From Virgibacillus salarius (lineage in GTDB: Bacteria; Bacillota; Bacilli; Bacillales; Amphibacillaceae): a DNA stretch of 64,000 nt. The stretch is taken from contig NZ_BAAACY010000022.1 of the NCBI RefSeq assembly GCF_039521925.1, forward strand, positions 1 to 64,000. Reading direction: 5' to 3'. A program made the translations under genes and the position numbers. Under the pieces are notes generated by a model, which ran no database searches, had not been told where the DNA came from, and saw nothing but the letters and a program-made list of their open reading frames with translations. Below are positions 35,335 through 44,380 of this stretch, piece by piece (positions within the stretch are counted from its first letter, which is position 1; each line of letters opens with the position of its first letter).

Positions 35335-36159
35335 CTATCTAATATTCATTTCGCTCGGCTCCGGGCCTTTACGCTCATTTCGATCCAATCCTTCGATCCT
35401 TTTCATATCATCAGTCGTTAGTTCAAAATCAAACACGTTAAAATTCTCTTCCATTCTAGATGGTGTAACTGATTTAGGTATTACAATATTATTATATTGC
35501 AGATGCCAGCGAAGAATTACCTGAGCAGGTGTTTTACTATAACTACCAGCAATACTAGTAATTACATCATTTTTTAATACTTCGCCACCTTGCATTAATG
35601 GACTCCAAGCTTCAAGATATATATTGTGTTTTTCACAGAATTCCTTTACTTCTTTTTGCTGCAAGTATGGGTGACACTCTACTTGATTAACCGCAGGAAC
35701 AACATCACATTCATCTATTAATCGTTGCAAGTGCTCCACATTAAAGTTACAAACACCAATCGCTTTCACACGACCATCCTTATATAGCTTTTCCAAAGCT
35801 TTATATGTTTCCACATAGTCATCATACTCAGGCGTCGGCCAGTGAATAAGGTAAAGATCAACATAATCTAAGCCTAATCGTTCTAAGCTTTTGTCAAATG
35901 CCTGTAGCGTATTCTCATAGCCTTGATCCGAATTCCAAACTTTAGTAGTGATAAAAAGGTCTTCACGTGCAACATTACTGTTTGCTAGTGCCTTACCAAC
36001 ACCATTTTCGTTTTCATAAACTTTTGCAGTATCAATAGAGCGGTAACCAATTTCTAGTGCCTTTTCCACTGCAGGGGTCGCTTCTTCATCCGGTACTTGC
36101 CAAACACCAAATCCTAATTGTGGCATTTTCAAACCGTTGTTAAGTGTTATATACTGCAT
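35335..36159 (-). CDS. aldo/keto reductase
   Basis: NADPH-dependent TIM-barrel reductase, 274 residues. Tetrad residues visible: Asp in GYRSIDTAKVYENE, Tyr in the same motif, Lys in FITTKVWN and His in LYLIHWP; cofactor-binding IPKSVTPSRMEENFNVF near the C-terminus. Related to B. subtilis YtbE/YvgN, which reduce aldehydes such as methylglyoxal. Physiological substrate unknown. Confidence 0.9.
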   Translation of the reverse strand: MQYITLNNGLKMPQLGFGVWQVPDEEATPAVEKALEIGYRSIDTAKVYENENGVGKALANSNVAREDLFITTKVWNSDQGYENTLQAFDKSLERLGLDYVDLYLIHWPTPEYDDYVETYKALEKLYKDGRVKAIGVCNFNVEHLQRLIDECDVVPAVNQVECHPYLQQKEVKEFCEKHNIYLEAWSPLMQGGEVLKNDVITSIAGSYSKTPAQVILRWHLQYNNIVIPKSVTPSRMEENFNVFDFELTTDDMKRIEGLDRNERKGPEPSEMNIR

Positions 36160-36249
36160 CTTTTAACTCCCTTTCATTTTGGAATATTATTCTTATATTA
36201 TCACAGCTGCTTATTGGATTTAATCAATATGCATTCGTAATGACCATCC

Positions 36250-37875
36250 TTAATCTCTCCATTTTCTCCGAGCGAACGTGTAATTTCCTTCATATCTCGA
36301 TAAGCGTTCCTGATCAATTAAATAGGTTACAGGAAAGAGTCTATCTAAAAAGTATCGATCATGTGATACTGCAATAATTGTTCCATCAAATTGTTCTAAT
36401 GCTTCTTCTAGAACCTCTTTGGATTCAATATCAAGATGATTCGTTGGCTCATCTAAAATAAGCAAATTATGATTCTGGTACACAAGTTCCGCCAAACGTA
36501 GACGCATTTTTTCTCCACCACTTAATTGCTTAACCTTACGGAAAACACTCGGACCAAAGAAAAGAAACCTTGCTAAAATCCCCCTCGCTTCTCCCTCTGT
36601 AACAGGTACTTGATCACGAAATTCTTCCAGAACAGATCGAGATCCATCCATTTCTAACATATGCTGTGATAAGAAACCAATAGATAAATTGCTTCCTAGT
36701 TGGATCGCACCCTGATCTGGTTCATCTTTCCCTAATAACATTCTTAACAGAGTTGATTTCCCAGTTCCGTTTTCACCTATAATAGCAACACGATCTTGAA
36801 AGCGAATATGCATATTGGCTGCCGAAAATAATGGTTTACTCGGAAAACGCTTATACACATTATCCAGCAGAATAACATCCTTCCCACTACGTTTTTCCAT
36901 TTGAAAATCCAAATTAATACGCTTTTTCTCCAAAATCGGACGTTTCAAGACAGTCATTTTCTCTAAAGCTTTTTCCATACTTTTGGCTCGACGATGCAAG
37001 CCATCATTTGGTGGATTTGCTTGATTTGCCCACTCTTTTAAACGTTTAATCGTTTCCTTCATCTTCTTTATTTTTTTCTGTTGATCCTGGTATTGCTGGA
37101 ATTCTTGCAGTAAACGCGTTTCTCTTTCTTTTACATAATCCGTATAATTCGTATGATATTTCAACAGTTCTCCTTGGTCCATCTCTAATATAGTAGTTAC
37201 TGTTTCATCTAGAAAATAACGGTCATGAGAAACAATGACAACTGTTCCATGGTATTGATTTATAAAATTTGTTAGCCATTCAATCGCAAGGAAATCCAAA
37301 TGATTCGTCGGCTCATCCAACAGCAGAAGATCTGGCGCTGTTAATAATAGCTGCGCTAAACCAACCTTTGTTCTTTCTCCACCACTTAGGTTCTTCCACT
37401 TCTTATTGGCTAAATGCTCCATTTGTAAGCCATTCATTACACGCCTTACTTGAGCATCCATTTCGTAACCACCTTGATCCTGGAATTGCTCTTGAAGCTT
37501 TCCGTACTTTTCAATAAGAAGCATTAATTGATCAGCTTCCGTTTCCGAAGACATACTAGCTTCCAATTCAAGCATTTGTGATTTTAGTCGATTAAGCTTT
37601 GTAAAAACTTGAAATAACAGTGATTCAACCTCAGCTTCAGCTTCTAAAGATGGGGCTTGCTGTAATAAACCAACGGATAAATTCTTTTTCCATGTAATCG
37701 TACCTTCTGCTGGCTCCGACTTCTTTGCCAATAAATCTAGTAAGGTTGTCTTTCCTTCTCCATTCCTTCCAATTAACCCAATTCGTTCTCCTTCTTTAAT
37801 TTCAACTGTAATATCCTTAAATATAATATTTGCACCTAATATTTGCGTCACTTGCTGTAAACTGCTAATAATCAT
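36250..37875 (-). CDS. ABC-F family ATPase, candidate ribosomal protection protein
   Basis: Soluble tandem-ATPase protein of 541 residues without membrane segments. Domain 1: GRNGEGKTT, LSGGERTK, LLLLDEPTNHLD. An arginine- and lysine-rich interdomain linker follows (KKIKKMKETIKRLKEW...LHRRAKSMEKALEKM). Domain 2: GENGTGKST, LSGGEKMR, LLILDEPTNHLD. ABC-F proteins act at the ribosomal E site; some displace antibiotics. The leader, with an upstream ORF and terminator, is what one sees for inducible resistance members such as vmlR. ATG 37873-37875 follows GGAGG by eight bases. Confidence 0.88.
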   Translation of the reverse strand: MIISSLQQVTQILGANIIFKDITVEIKEGERIGLIGRNGEGKTTLLDLLAKKSEPAEGTITWKKNLSVGLLQQAPSLEAEAEVESLLFQVFTKLNRLKSQMLELEASMSSETEADQLMLLIEKYGKLQEQFQDQGGYEMDAQVRRVMNGLQMEHLANKKWKNLSGGERTKVGLAQLLLTAPDLLLLDEPTNHLDFLAIEWLTNFINQYHGTVVIVSHDRYFLDETVTTILEMDQGELLKYHTNYTDYVKERETRLLQEFQQYQDQQKKIKKMKETIKRLKEWANQANPPNDGLHRRAKSMEKALEKMTVLKRPILEKKRINLDFQMEKRSGKDVILLDNVYKRFPSKPLFSAANMHIRFQDRVAIIGENGTGKSTLLRMLLGKDEPDQGAIQLGSNLSIGFLSQHMLEMDGSRSVLEEFRDQVPVTEGEARGILARFLFFGPSVFRKVKQLSGGEKMRLRLAELVYQNHNLLILDEPTNHLDIESKEVLEEALEQFDGTIIAVSHDRYFLDRLFPVTYLIDQERLSRYEGNYTFARRKWRD

Positions 37876-37982
37876 CTTCTCTTCCTCCGTTTGCCGAAGA
37901 GACACTTACTACACATAGAAAGAAGTATTTTTATTAGATTGCTATTCAATTTTTACATCATAAAGAACAATCTTTTAAAAAC

Positions 37983-38022
37983 ACCAAAAAAAGACGCAAA
38001 GAGTTCTCCCCTTACACGCCTT
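37983..38022 (-). terminator. leader terminator (attenuator) of the ABC-F gene
   Basis: Minus-strand AGGCGTGTAAGG..CTTTGCGTCT stem with G-U pairs, followed by TTTTTTT. It lies about 110 bases before the ABC-F start and after the upstream ORF. Confidence 0.75.
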
Positions 38023-38035
38023 TTTCACTAGATAT

Positions 38036-38083
38036 ATGGAAGCGTTAGTCTATTCCACTTCAGAGGAAGCCAACGATTTTCCA
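38036..38083 (-). promoter_or_regulatory. upstream leader hairpin, possible antiterminator partner
   Basis: Minus strand ATGGAA..CGTTGGCTTCC..GGAATAGACTAACG..TTCCAT forms a long stem between the upstream ORF and the terminator. Whether it competes with the terminator needs folding. Confidence 0.5.
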
Positions 38084-38160
38084 TACGAATCCGCTTGTAG
38101 GTAGATGTCTCTTACTGGTATTTTTCCTAATGTTGTAGTAAAAAAGGGCATACTTATCCC

Positions 38161-38241
38161 TCAAGCAACATTTCCGGAAAAAATCGCATAACGAAACCAA
38201 AGATATTCTTTAATCTTCGTTACACTACCAGTATGATTCAT
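38161..38241 (-). CDS. leader peptide upstream of the ABC-F gene (26 residues)
   Basis: ATG at 38239-38241 with a very strong AAAAGGAGGTG site five to seven bases upstream; encodes MNHTGSVTKIKEY..., ending in TGA. It is the first reading frame after a good promoter and precedes the leader terminator. By analogy with erm, vmlR and other antibiotic-inducible leaders, ribosome stalling on it would favour read-through into the ABC-F gene. Confidence 0.7.
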   Translation of the reverse strand: MNHTGSVTKIKEYLWFRYAIFSGNVA

Positions 38242-38269
38242 CTAACCCACCTCCTTTTTAATTATGTCT

Positions 38270-38299
38270 AGTATACTTAAAAATTCAGAAAGGTGTCAA
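38270..38299 (-). promoter_or_regulatory. SigA promoter of the ABC-F leader
   Basis: Minus-strand TTGACA (38294-38299), 18-base spacer, TATACT (38270-38275). Transcription would start about 38263, giving a leader of roughly 390 bases. Confidence 0.8.
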
Positions 38300-38301
38300 T
38301 G

Positions 38302-39720
38302 CTAAACGTCACCTTTTTTTACGATAAAGTTATTTTGCAAAACAGCCCAATTTTGGGGAAATGGAATACCTAATACCCAGTAACTAGCCCCTCTTATATC
38401 ATAATCTCTTAGTGTATCGTATTTTGCTTGGATACTTCTTGCATCCTCAAACCATACTTCATGCTGCTGACCATCTCCAGCCGTATAACGGAAGTATGGT
38501 GATTGATAGGTATCATTATATTGGATCTCCGCTCCATAAGTTGCAGCTAGTTGGATGGCTTCTTGTGAACTAACTGTTCGAGCTACAGTACCTTCTTGCC
38601 ACGGAATTTTCCAGTCTCTTCCATACAACGGTATTCCCATCATAATTTTATCACGAGGTATGACTGTAATTGCATAATCTAGTACCTTACGTACCTCATT
38701 AATTGGCGCTATCGCTAATGGTCTTCCTCCTGCCCATCCCCATTCATAAGTCATGAGCACAATAAAATCAACAATTTCTCCCTGTGTTTTATAATCATGA
38801 GCCTCATAGAGCAATCCTTCTTGATCACTTCTAATTTTGGGAGCAAGAGCCGTAGTAACCAGATATCCATTAGGATGAAGGCGAGCTACAACACGCCGTA
38901 AAAAGTTGTTATAGTTCTCTCGATCCTCAGGATAAACATATTCAAAATCAAAATTTACTCCTTGATATCCTTTTTCTTGCATTTCTTCTAATAGAATCGT
39001 TATTAACTTCTCTTGTAACTCAGGGCTCCGTAATAATGTTGCTGCTAAATCAGAGTCAAAGTCCCCTTCAACGAAATTTGTTAATACTAAAAGTGGCAGC
39101 ACATTTGTTGCCTCTGCCGCTTCAAGAATAGGTAAATCGTTTAGCTCGGTAATCGTACCATCTGATCGAATACTATACGTAAATGGTGTTACGTACGTTA
39201 GTAGCCTTCCATAGGCCAATATTTCCTGAGCACCTTGTGCTCCCGTTTTTGTAGCATATGCATTTATTTCTTTAACCGGCCTGGATGGTTGAGGAATTTT
39301 TAATACTTGACCTGGATAAATAAGCGATGGATTGGTAATTGCATTCATCCTCATTAATTCATTAACTGTAACACCAGTCTGTTGGGCTATTTCCCATAAC
39401 GAATCTCCAAGCTGTACGATATATGGATAATAAGGTATTTCTAACATCTGTCCTACAAATAACAAATTAGGGTCTGTTATTTGATTGACTGCCGCAATCT
39501 CCTGTACAGGTATTTGATATCGTTGGGCTATCATCCACAATGTATCTCCAGACTGCACAACATATTCTCTACGTGGATCTGGAATGACAAGTGCTTGCCC
39601 AATCACTAATATATTTGGATTATTCAATTGATTTAATACAGCTATTTGTCGATAATCAGAACCATAACGCTCCGCAATGTTCCATAATGTATCATTTCGT
39701 TTAATCACATGAATTTGCAT
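38302..39720 (-). CDS. LysM-GH18 spore cortex/peptidoglycan hydrolase, SleL/YaaH-like
   Basis: 472 residues: three N-terminal LysM repeats (about residues 3-46, 52-95 and 97-140, each with the DTLW/DSLW...IA core) and a C-terminal GH18 barrel with the catalytic DxE in GVNFDFEYV and LMTYEWGW. SleL/YaaH enzymes hydrolyse cortex muropeptides during germination and usually carry two LysM modules; the third is unusual. ATG at 39718-39720 follows GGGAG. No signal peptide, typical of proteins deposited by the mother cell. Confidence 0.88.
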   Translation of the reverse strand: MQIHVIKRNDTLWNIAERYGSDYRQIAVLNQLNNPNILVIGQALVIPDPRREYVVQSGDTLWMIAQRYQIPVQEIAAVNQITDPNLLFVGQMLEIPYYPYIVQLGDSLWEIAQQTGVTVNELMRMNAITNPSLIYPGQVLKIPQPSRPVKEINAYATKTGAQGAQEILAYGRLLTYVTPFTYSIRSDGTITELNDLPILEAAEATNVLPLLVLTNFVEGDFDSDLAATLLRSPELQEKLITILLEEMQEKGYQGVNFDFEYVYPEDRENYNNFLRRVVARLHPNGYLVTTALAPKIRSDQEGLLYEAHDYKTQGEIVDFIVLMTYEWGWAGGRPLAIAPINEVRKVLDYAITVIPRDKIMMGIPLYGRDWKIPWQEGTVARTVSSQEAIQLAATYGAEIQYNDTYQSPYFRYTAGDGQQHEVWFEDARSIQAKYDTLRDYDIRGASYWVLGIPFPQNWAVLQNNFIVKKGDV

Positions 39721-39853
39721 TTGTATATACGCTCCCAATTCAAGTAACTACTATTCATAGAAATTAGCAAGACCCCATGAATATAGTCTCATTGTTTCTA
39801 TTGACTATCTTATTCATTAGGTGTTTGTCCTGTTATTACAAACTGTGTTTATT

Positions 39854-39884
39854 TCAAAAAAACTGCTCCGTTTTTACGGAACAG
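39854..39884 (-). terminator. terminator of the GNAT gene
   Basis: Minus strand CTGTTCCG..CGGAGCAG followed by TTTTTTT. Confidence 0.85.
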
Positions 39885-39886
39885 CA

Positions 39887-40399
39887 TCAATTATTAATCC
39901 AAAGTATTTCACCATATTGTTCTTGATAATCTATTTTCACATCAAAATAATGTTTACTATAAAAATGCTTCAGCCGATTTACATGATCAAAATCCCGCTG
40001 AACAATGTCACCAGTGATGTACTGCTTATTCTCATCTCTAGCTATTTCCTTTAAATGCCTCATTAATACAGAGCCAAATCCCTTGTTCTGTTCCCCTTTT
40101 ATATCTGAAATATGAAGGGTACTTGTATTTTTATATTCTGCTTGAATAGCTGAATCCCAATTACCTCGAAAAGGCTTGGTACATTCATGGAGCATAATTT
40201 GGAAAGAATTTGATTGTTTATCTGCATAAATGATAACCCAATTGTCATCTTGTGTTTGGTCAATACTAATAACGTCAGACTTTTTAGCTATTTCTTTTAT
40301 ACTATTTTGCATGCGAAATAATTGGACTTCTAATGAGTCTAGCTCTTGCTTTAATTCATTTTTATCCTTCTCCACGGTTAAAAAAGCTGAATAGTTCAT
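39887..40399 (-). CDS. GNAT-like acetyltransferase with N-terminal helical segment
   Basis: 170 residues. An N-terminal coiled stretch (KDKNELKQELDSLEVQLFRMQNSIKEIA) precedes a GNAT-like core; HISDIKGEQNKGFGSVLMRHLKEIA holds the acetyl-CoA loop (Q/R-x-x-G-x-G/A type) and a C-terminal FYSKHYFDVK strand follows. ATG 40397-40399 is used because AGGTGA precedes it; an in-frame GTG three codons upstream overlaps that site. Substrate unknown. Confidence 0.75.
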   Translation of the reverse strand: MNYSAFLTVEKDKNELKQELDSLEVQLFRMQNSIKEIAKKSDVISIDQTQDDNWVIIYADKQSNSFQIMLHECTKPFRGNWDSAIQAEYKNTSTLHISDIKGEQNKGFGSVLMRHLKEIARDENKQYITGDIVQRDFDHVNRLKHFYSKHYFDVKIDYQEQYGEILWINN

Positions 40400-40521
40400 A
40401 TATATCACCTGTATTTATAGTTATTTCAATTCAAACCACAATTTCACATTTTACATGATACGCATTAAATGAAGCAAATGTTAAAAAATTTTAAATAGTA
40501 CTTCATACTCAGTTCTTTTAT

Positions 40522-40529
40522 GTCGATAA
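40522..40529 (+). promoter_or_regulatory. possible SigD -10 element before the chemoreceptor gene
   Basis: GTCGATAA matches six of eight positions of the SigD -10 (GCCGATAT). No TAAA -35 box is found at the right distance, so this is weak. Confidence 0.3.
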
Positions 40530-40569
40530 TGAAAGAAAATGCTTTTCTTAATATAACTGGGGGATATAT

Positions 40570-42351
40570 ATGAAGAAAAATAAGGTCAAAAAAATAAAAC
40601 CTAAAGTAAAACAAAAGAAAGAAAAGACAATTAAACAAAAGAACAAAAGCCCTATTAATTGGAAAAATGTAAAAATAGGTCAAAAGTATGTAGCTATTTT
40701 TCTTATAACAGCGGCTCTGTTTATCGCTGCAACCACGATCGTTTATGTACAATTAACGAAAGGACAAAAGAATATGGATCAAATCAGCGAGCAAAGTATA
40801 CGTGTGAACGAGATGACTCAGCTATCTTCTCTGATCCAAGGAAAAGATGTACAAATTGCGGACTATTTACTTTCCGAGGATTATAAATATGTAAACATGT
40901 TCAAAGAATACCAAGCGGAATTTGATGCACTTGTTAAGAAAATTAAACCCACGATGAAAACAAACAAGCAAAAAGAAATATTTAAAAAGATTGTAGAAAA
41001 TGATGCTAGTATAAATGATACGTTTTTTAATGAGATGGTTGCTTCCGTACAAAGTGGAGAAGATACGATGGCAAATTCATTACGCTCTTATTCAACAAGA
41101 CTACGAACAGAAACAATCCAGCTCGTTAATGATTTAAGCAAGATCGTTCGCCAAGAACAAGAAACATCTGTGAATCAAGCTTCAGAAACAATGAATTATA
41201 GTACAATAGTATTAATGATAGCCAATTTAACAGCTATTATCGTTGGAATTTTACTTATGATTCTAATTAGTAAGAAGACATCCCTCCATTTGAGCAACGT
41301 TGTAAAAATTACTTCAGAAGTAGCAAATGGAAACCTCCAAGCCACATCGATGAATTATCAAGGAAAAGACGAGATCGGGCAACTTGCACAGTCAGTTAAT
41401 CAAATGAAGGACAATATTAAAGGGATCCTTTTCAAAGTTCAAAACGCTTCCAATTCTGTCTCATCTCGCAGTGAGGAATTGACTCAATCAGCTAACGAGG
41501 TAAGAGAAGGAAGTAATCAAATTGCATCCACAATGGAAGAACTGTCCTCAGGTGCGGAGACACAGGCAACAAGTGCAGGCGATTTATCGGAAAATATGAA
41601 TGATTTTGTACGAAAAGTTCAATCATCAGAAGCAAATGGTCAAGAAGTGATGCAAAGCTCTCAGAAAGTTCAACAGTTAACTTCTGAAGGTACAGAACTG
41701 ATGAAACAATCCGTATCACAAATGAAGCAAATAGACTCGATTGTTGCGGAAGCAGTAGAAAAAGTCCAAGGGCTCGATCATCAGTCAAACGAGATTTCCA
41801 AGCTAGTTCTTGTTATTAAAGATATTGCAGATCAAACGAACTTGCTATCCTTAAACGCTGCCATAGAAGCAGCTAGAGCTGGTGAACACGGAAAAGGATT
41901 CGCAGTTGTAGCTGATGAGGTACGTAGGCTATCCGAGCAAGTTGCATCATCAGTTGGAGAAATAACTACGATTGTTCAAAATATCCAATCAGAAACCACC
42001 CAAGTGGTTGGGTCATTAAATAGTGGCTATCATGAAGTAAAAGAAGGAACTACACAAATTGAAACTACTGGTAAGAACTTTACTACCATCAATCATGCAG
42101 TGAGAGATATGACAAATAAGATAAATACAATTTCTGAAAATTTAAAGGAAATTGCAGCAAATAGCGTAGATATGAATCAGCTAATTGAAGAGATTGCCTC
42201 TGTCTCCGAAGAATCTGCTGCTGGCGTGGAACAGGCTGCCGCATCCGCCCAACAAACATCTAGTTCTATGGAAGAAGTATCTTCTAATGCAAATGAGCTA
42301 GCAGAACTAGCTGAAAAATTAAATGAAGAAATAAATACGTTTAAACTATAA
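40570..42351 (+). CDS. methyl-accepting chemotaxis protein
   Basis: 593 residues. Unusual Lys-rich cytoplasmic N-terminus of about 30 residues, membrane helix at about 39-60, an extracellular four-helix-type sensor to about 215, second membrane helix, HAMP, and a signalling domain with the hairpin-tip DIADQTNLLSLNAAIEAARAGEHGKGFAVVADEVR. Ligand unknown; the sensor lacks a Cache fold. GGGGGAT precedes ATG. Confidence 0.92.
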   Translation: MKKNKVKKIKPKVKQKKEKTIKQKNKSPINWKNVKIGQKYVAIFLITAALFIAATTIVYVQLTKGQKNMDQISEQSIRVNEMTQLSSLIQGKDVQIADYLLSEDYKYVNMFKEYQAEFDALVKKIKPTMKTNKQKEIFKKIVENDASINDTFFNEMVASVQSGEDTMANSLRSYSTRLRTETIQLVNDLSKIVRQEQETSVNQASETMNYSTIVLMIANLTAIIVGILLMILISKKTSLHLSNVVKITSEVANGNLQATSMNYQGKDEIGQLAQSVNQMKDNIKGILFKVQNASNSVSSRSEELTQSANEVREGSNQIASTMEELSSGAETQATSAGDLSENMNDFVRKVQSSEANGQEVMQSSQKVQQLTSEGTELMKQSVSQMKQIDSIVAEAVEKVQGLDHQSNEISKLVLVIKDIADQTNLLSLNAAIEAARAGEHGKGFAVVADEVRRLSEQVASSVGEITTIVQNIQSETTQVVGSLNSGYHEVKEGTTQIETTGKNFTTINHAVRDMTNKINTISENLKEIAANSVDMNQLIEEIASVSEESAAGVEQAAASAQQTSSSMEEVSSNANELAELAEKLNEEINTFKL

Positions 42352-42362
42352 AGTTTGACTAG

Positions 42363-42401
42363 CAATCAGTGGGATTTTACTGCCAATTATATGCGGGATA
42401 G
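42363..42401 (+). repeat. R1 repeat, minimal form
   Basis: AATCAGTGGG joined directly to TTTTACTGCCAATTATATGCGGGATA: both ends of R1 without the middle. Confidence 0.75.
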
Positions 42402-42412
42402 ACAAGGATAAG

Positions 42413-42716
42413 CTAAGAAAAACGGAGCAAAATTCGCTCAGTCCTTATCACTAAATGCTCAGATTTACGCTTCCTATAGTAGCTATTATGGAATAATAGC
42501 TACTGCTTGACCACCACTCCGGCTGCCCACTTCCCTTTCCGTGGGGTTTGTCCTTCAGCTAACTTTGCAACGTGTTCTTCTTTGCAAAGTTAGTTGAGGC
42601 CGTGCCCGCGGAAAGCGAAGTAATTAGTCGGAGCATTGCCAATATACATCAAACATTTCAAAATAACTACTTGGCTTAACGCAGTCATTGCACTGATTTT
42701 ATACTTTCTTAACTTA
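42413..42716 (+). repeat. R2 repeat with internal deletion
   Basis: Both ends match the full-length copies, but about 260 bases between CAGCTAACTTT and TTTGCAACGTG are missing; the junction shares CTTT with both parents. Followed directly by R3, as at 28515. Confidence 0.88.
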
Positions 42717-42876
42717 GAACAAAGCGCAAGCGCCCGATTAGAAACGTAGCGACTAGAGCGAGAGAAAGGAATCACGGTGAGCTTGCGAGCCGATGATGAC
42801 TTAGCTTAGGGCGATTCGTGAAGTCGCCTAGTTTCTGGGTGCTGGAACTGGACACGGCTCAACACGCTAAAACTAT
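42717..42876 (-). repeat. R3 repeat abutting the tag terminator
   Basis: Minus strand starts ATAGTTTTAGCG right after the T-tract of the tag terminator and ends GCGCTTGCGCTTTG. Same orientation rule as the other copies, though the ATAGTCTAGG end is degraded. Confidence 0.8.
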
Positions 42877-42914
42877 AAAAAATCGCTTCAGTAAAGGTTG
42901 AAGCGATTTTTTGT
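42877..42914. terminator. terminator downstream of tag
   Basis: AATCGCTTCA/TGAAGCGATT stem with A-run on one side and T-run on the other, so it works in both directions. Confidence 0.88.
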
Positions 42915-42924
42915 TGCATTTTAT

Positions 42925-43488
42925 TTACTTCCCTTGATAAAGAAAGCAATCCTTCGTATGATCATTTACCATCCCAGTTGCTTGCATGAAGGCATAACAA
43001 ATAGTTGGACCTACAAAGCTGAAGCCACGACGTTTTAAGTCTTTACTCATTTGTTCCGATTCCCTCGTAGTAGCAGGAACATCTTTATGTTCTTTCCAGT
43101 TATTTATTAAAGGCTCACCTTGAACAAATGACCAAATATAGTTACTAAAACTTCCAAACTCTTTTTGCACTTCAAGAAAAGCTTGGGCATTTGTTACAAC
43201 CGAATTAACTTTTCGCTTATTCCTAATAATGCCTTCATTCTCTATTAAATCATTTATTTTCGATTCATTATACGCACTTACTTTGACAGGATCAAACTCA
43301 TCGAATGCTGCCAAGTAATTTTCACGCCTTTTTAATATAGTTATCCAACTTAAGCCAGCCTGTGCCCCCTCTAAACTAAGCATCTCAAATAATTTTTTAT
43401 CATCATATACTGGCTTGCCCCATTCATTATCATGATAGTGGATATATATATCATCATCGGTTACCCATTCACAACGACATTTGTTCAT
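42925..43488 (-). CDS. tag: DNA-3-methyladenine glycosylase I
   Basis: 187 residues. HhH-superfamily glycosylase removing 3-methyladenine from DNA. Zinc ligands Cys4, His17 and the C-terminal HTKDC pair are all present, as are YHDNEWGKPV and LSLEGAQAGLSWITIL, the signature region of Tag. It overlaps the upstream sulfurtransferase gene by four bases, so both are translated from one message. Confidence 0.94.
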   Translation of the reverse strand: MNKCRCEWVTDDDIYIHYHDNEWGKPVYDDKKLFEMLSLEGAQAGLSWITILKRRENYLAAFDEFDPVKVSAYNESKINDLIENEGIIRNKRKVNSVVTNAQAFLEVQKEFGSFSNYIWSFVQGEPLINNWKEHKDVPATTRESEQMSKDLKRRGFSFVGPTICYAFMQATGMVNDHTKDCFLYQGK

Positions 43489-44330
43489 GATTCTTCTCCT
43501 ATCGCAACTTCATTTTTTTCATATGATATCCAATCACTGAAGCTTCCTGGATACAATTTTACATTTTTATAACCAAGCGATTTCAAGGCAAGTATGTTTG
43601 GACAAGCGGATACTCCCGACCCACAAGAAACTATTACTTCTTCGTCCTTTGCTATATTGGCAAATTGCTTTTCTAAGCTTTCTTTATTTTTCCATTTTCC
43701 ATCTGCCGAAAGCACATCCTTCCAAAAATAGTTCTCTGCTCCAGGAATATGCCCTGCTCTTGCATAGAGAGGTTCACTATCACCTAAATAACGATCTTTA
43801 GAACGTGAGTCGATAAGCACGGCTGATTTACTCATCACTTTTTCTTTCACCGTTTCCATATCAACTGTTTGGTCAGATCGAATGTTAGGGATAAACTGTT
43901 TTTCCGTTAACTGAGGGATAACATCTGTCGTCTCATTTCCTTCTTCCTTCCATCGCTCATAACCACCATCTAACACATACACTTTTTCATGTCCCAAATA
44001 ATGAAATAACCACCATGCTCTAGCAGCAAACATATCATTTTTCTGATCATAAATAATAACTGTCGTCGTATGATCGATACCAATTTTCCCAATTTTAGCT
44101 GACAACATCTCAACATCTGGCAGCGGATGATTTCCACCATGCTTTTGTTTTTTTCCAGATAGATCCTTCTCCAAATCCATATACACTGCTTCAGGAATAT
44201 GATCAGTTAAGTAAGCTTTTCTACCTGCATCCGAATTCATTAGATCAAAACGTGTGTCAATAATTACGGTATTATCCTGACTATTATTCAAACGATGTTT
44301 CAAACGCTGGATACTGATTACATAAGACAA
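43485..44330 (-). CDS. sulfurtransferase with two rhodanese domains
   Basis: About 281 residues. An N-terminal inactive rhodanese domain (VIIDTRFDL...GHIPEAVYMDLE) and a catalytic C-terminal one with the active-site Cys in VSCGSGVSACPNI. CGSGVSA resembles 3-mercaptopyruvate/thiosulfate sulfurtransferases of the SseA/YnjE group. Start TTG at 44328-44330 has GGAGGG seven bases upstream; the ATG at 44345 has no ribosome site. Confidence 0.87.
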   Translation of the reverse strand: MSYVISIQRLKHRLNNSQDNTVIIDTRFDLMNSDAGRKAYLTDHIPEAVYMDLEKDLSGKKQKHGGNHPLPDVEMLSAKIGKIGIDHTTTVIIYDQKNDMFAARAWWLFHYLGHEKVYVLDGGYERWKEEGNETTDVIPQLTEKQFIPNIRSDQTVDMETVKEKVMSKSAVLIDSRSKDRYLGDSEPLYARAGHIPGAENYFWKDVLSADGKWKNKESLEKQFANIAKDEEVIVSCGSGVSACPNILALKSLGYKNVKLYPGSFSDWISYEKNEVAIGEES

Positions 44331-44380
44331 CTCTAGACCCTCCATTCTGAAATAAGATGTATTTTAATTGTAAGCATAGA

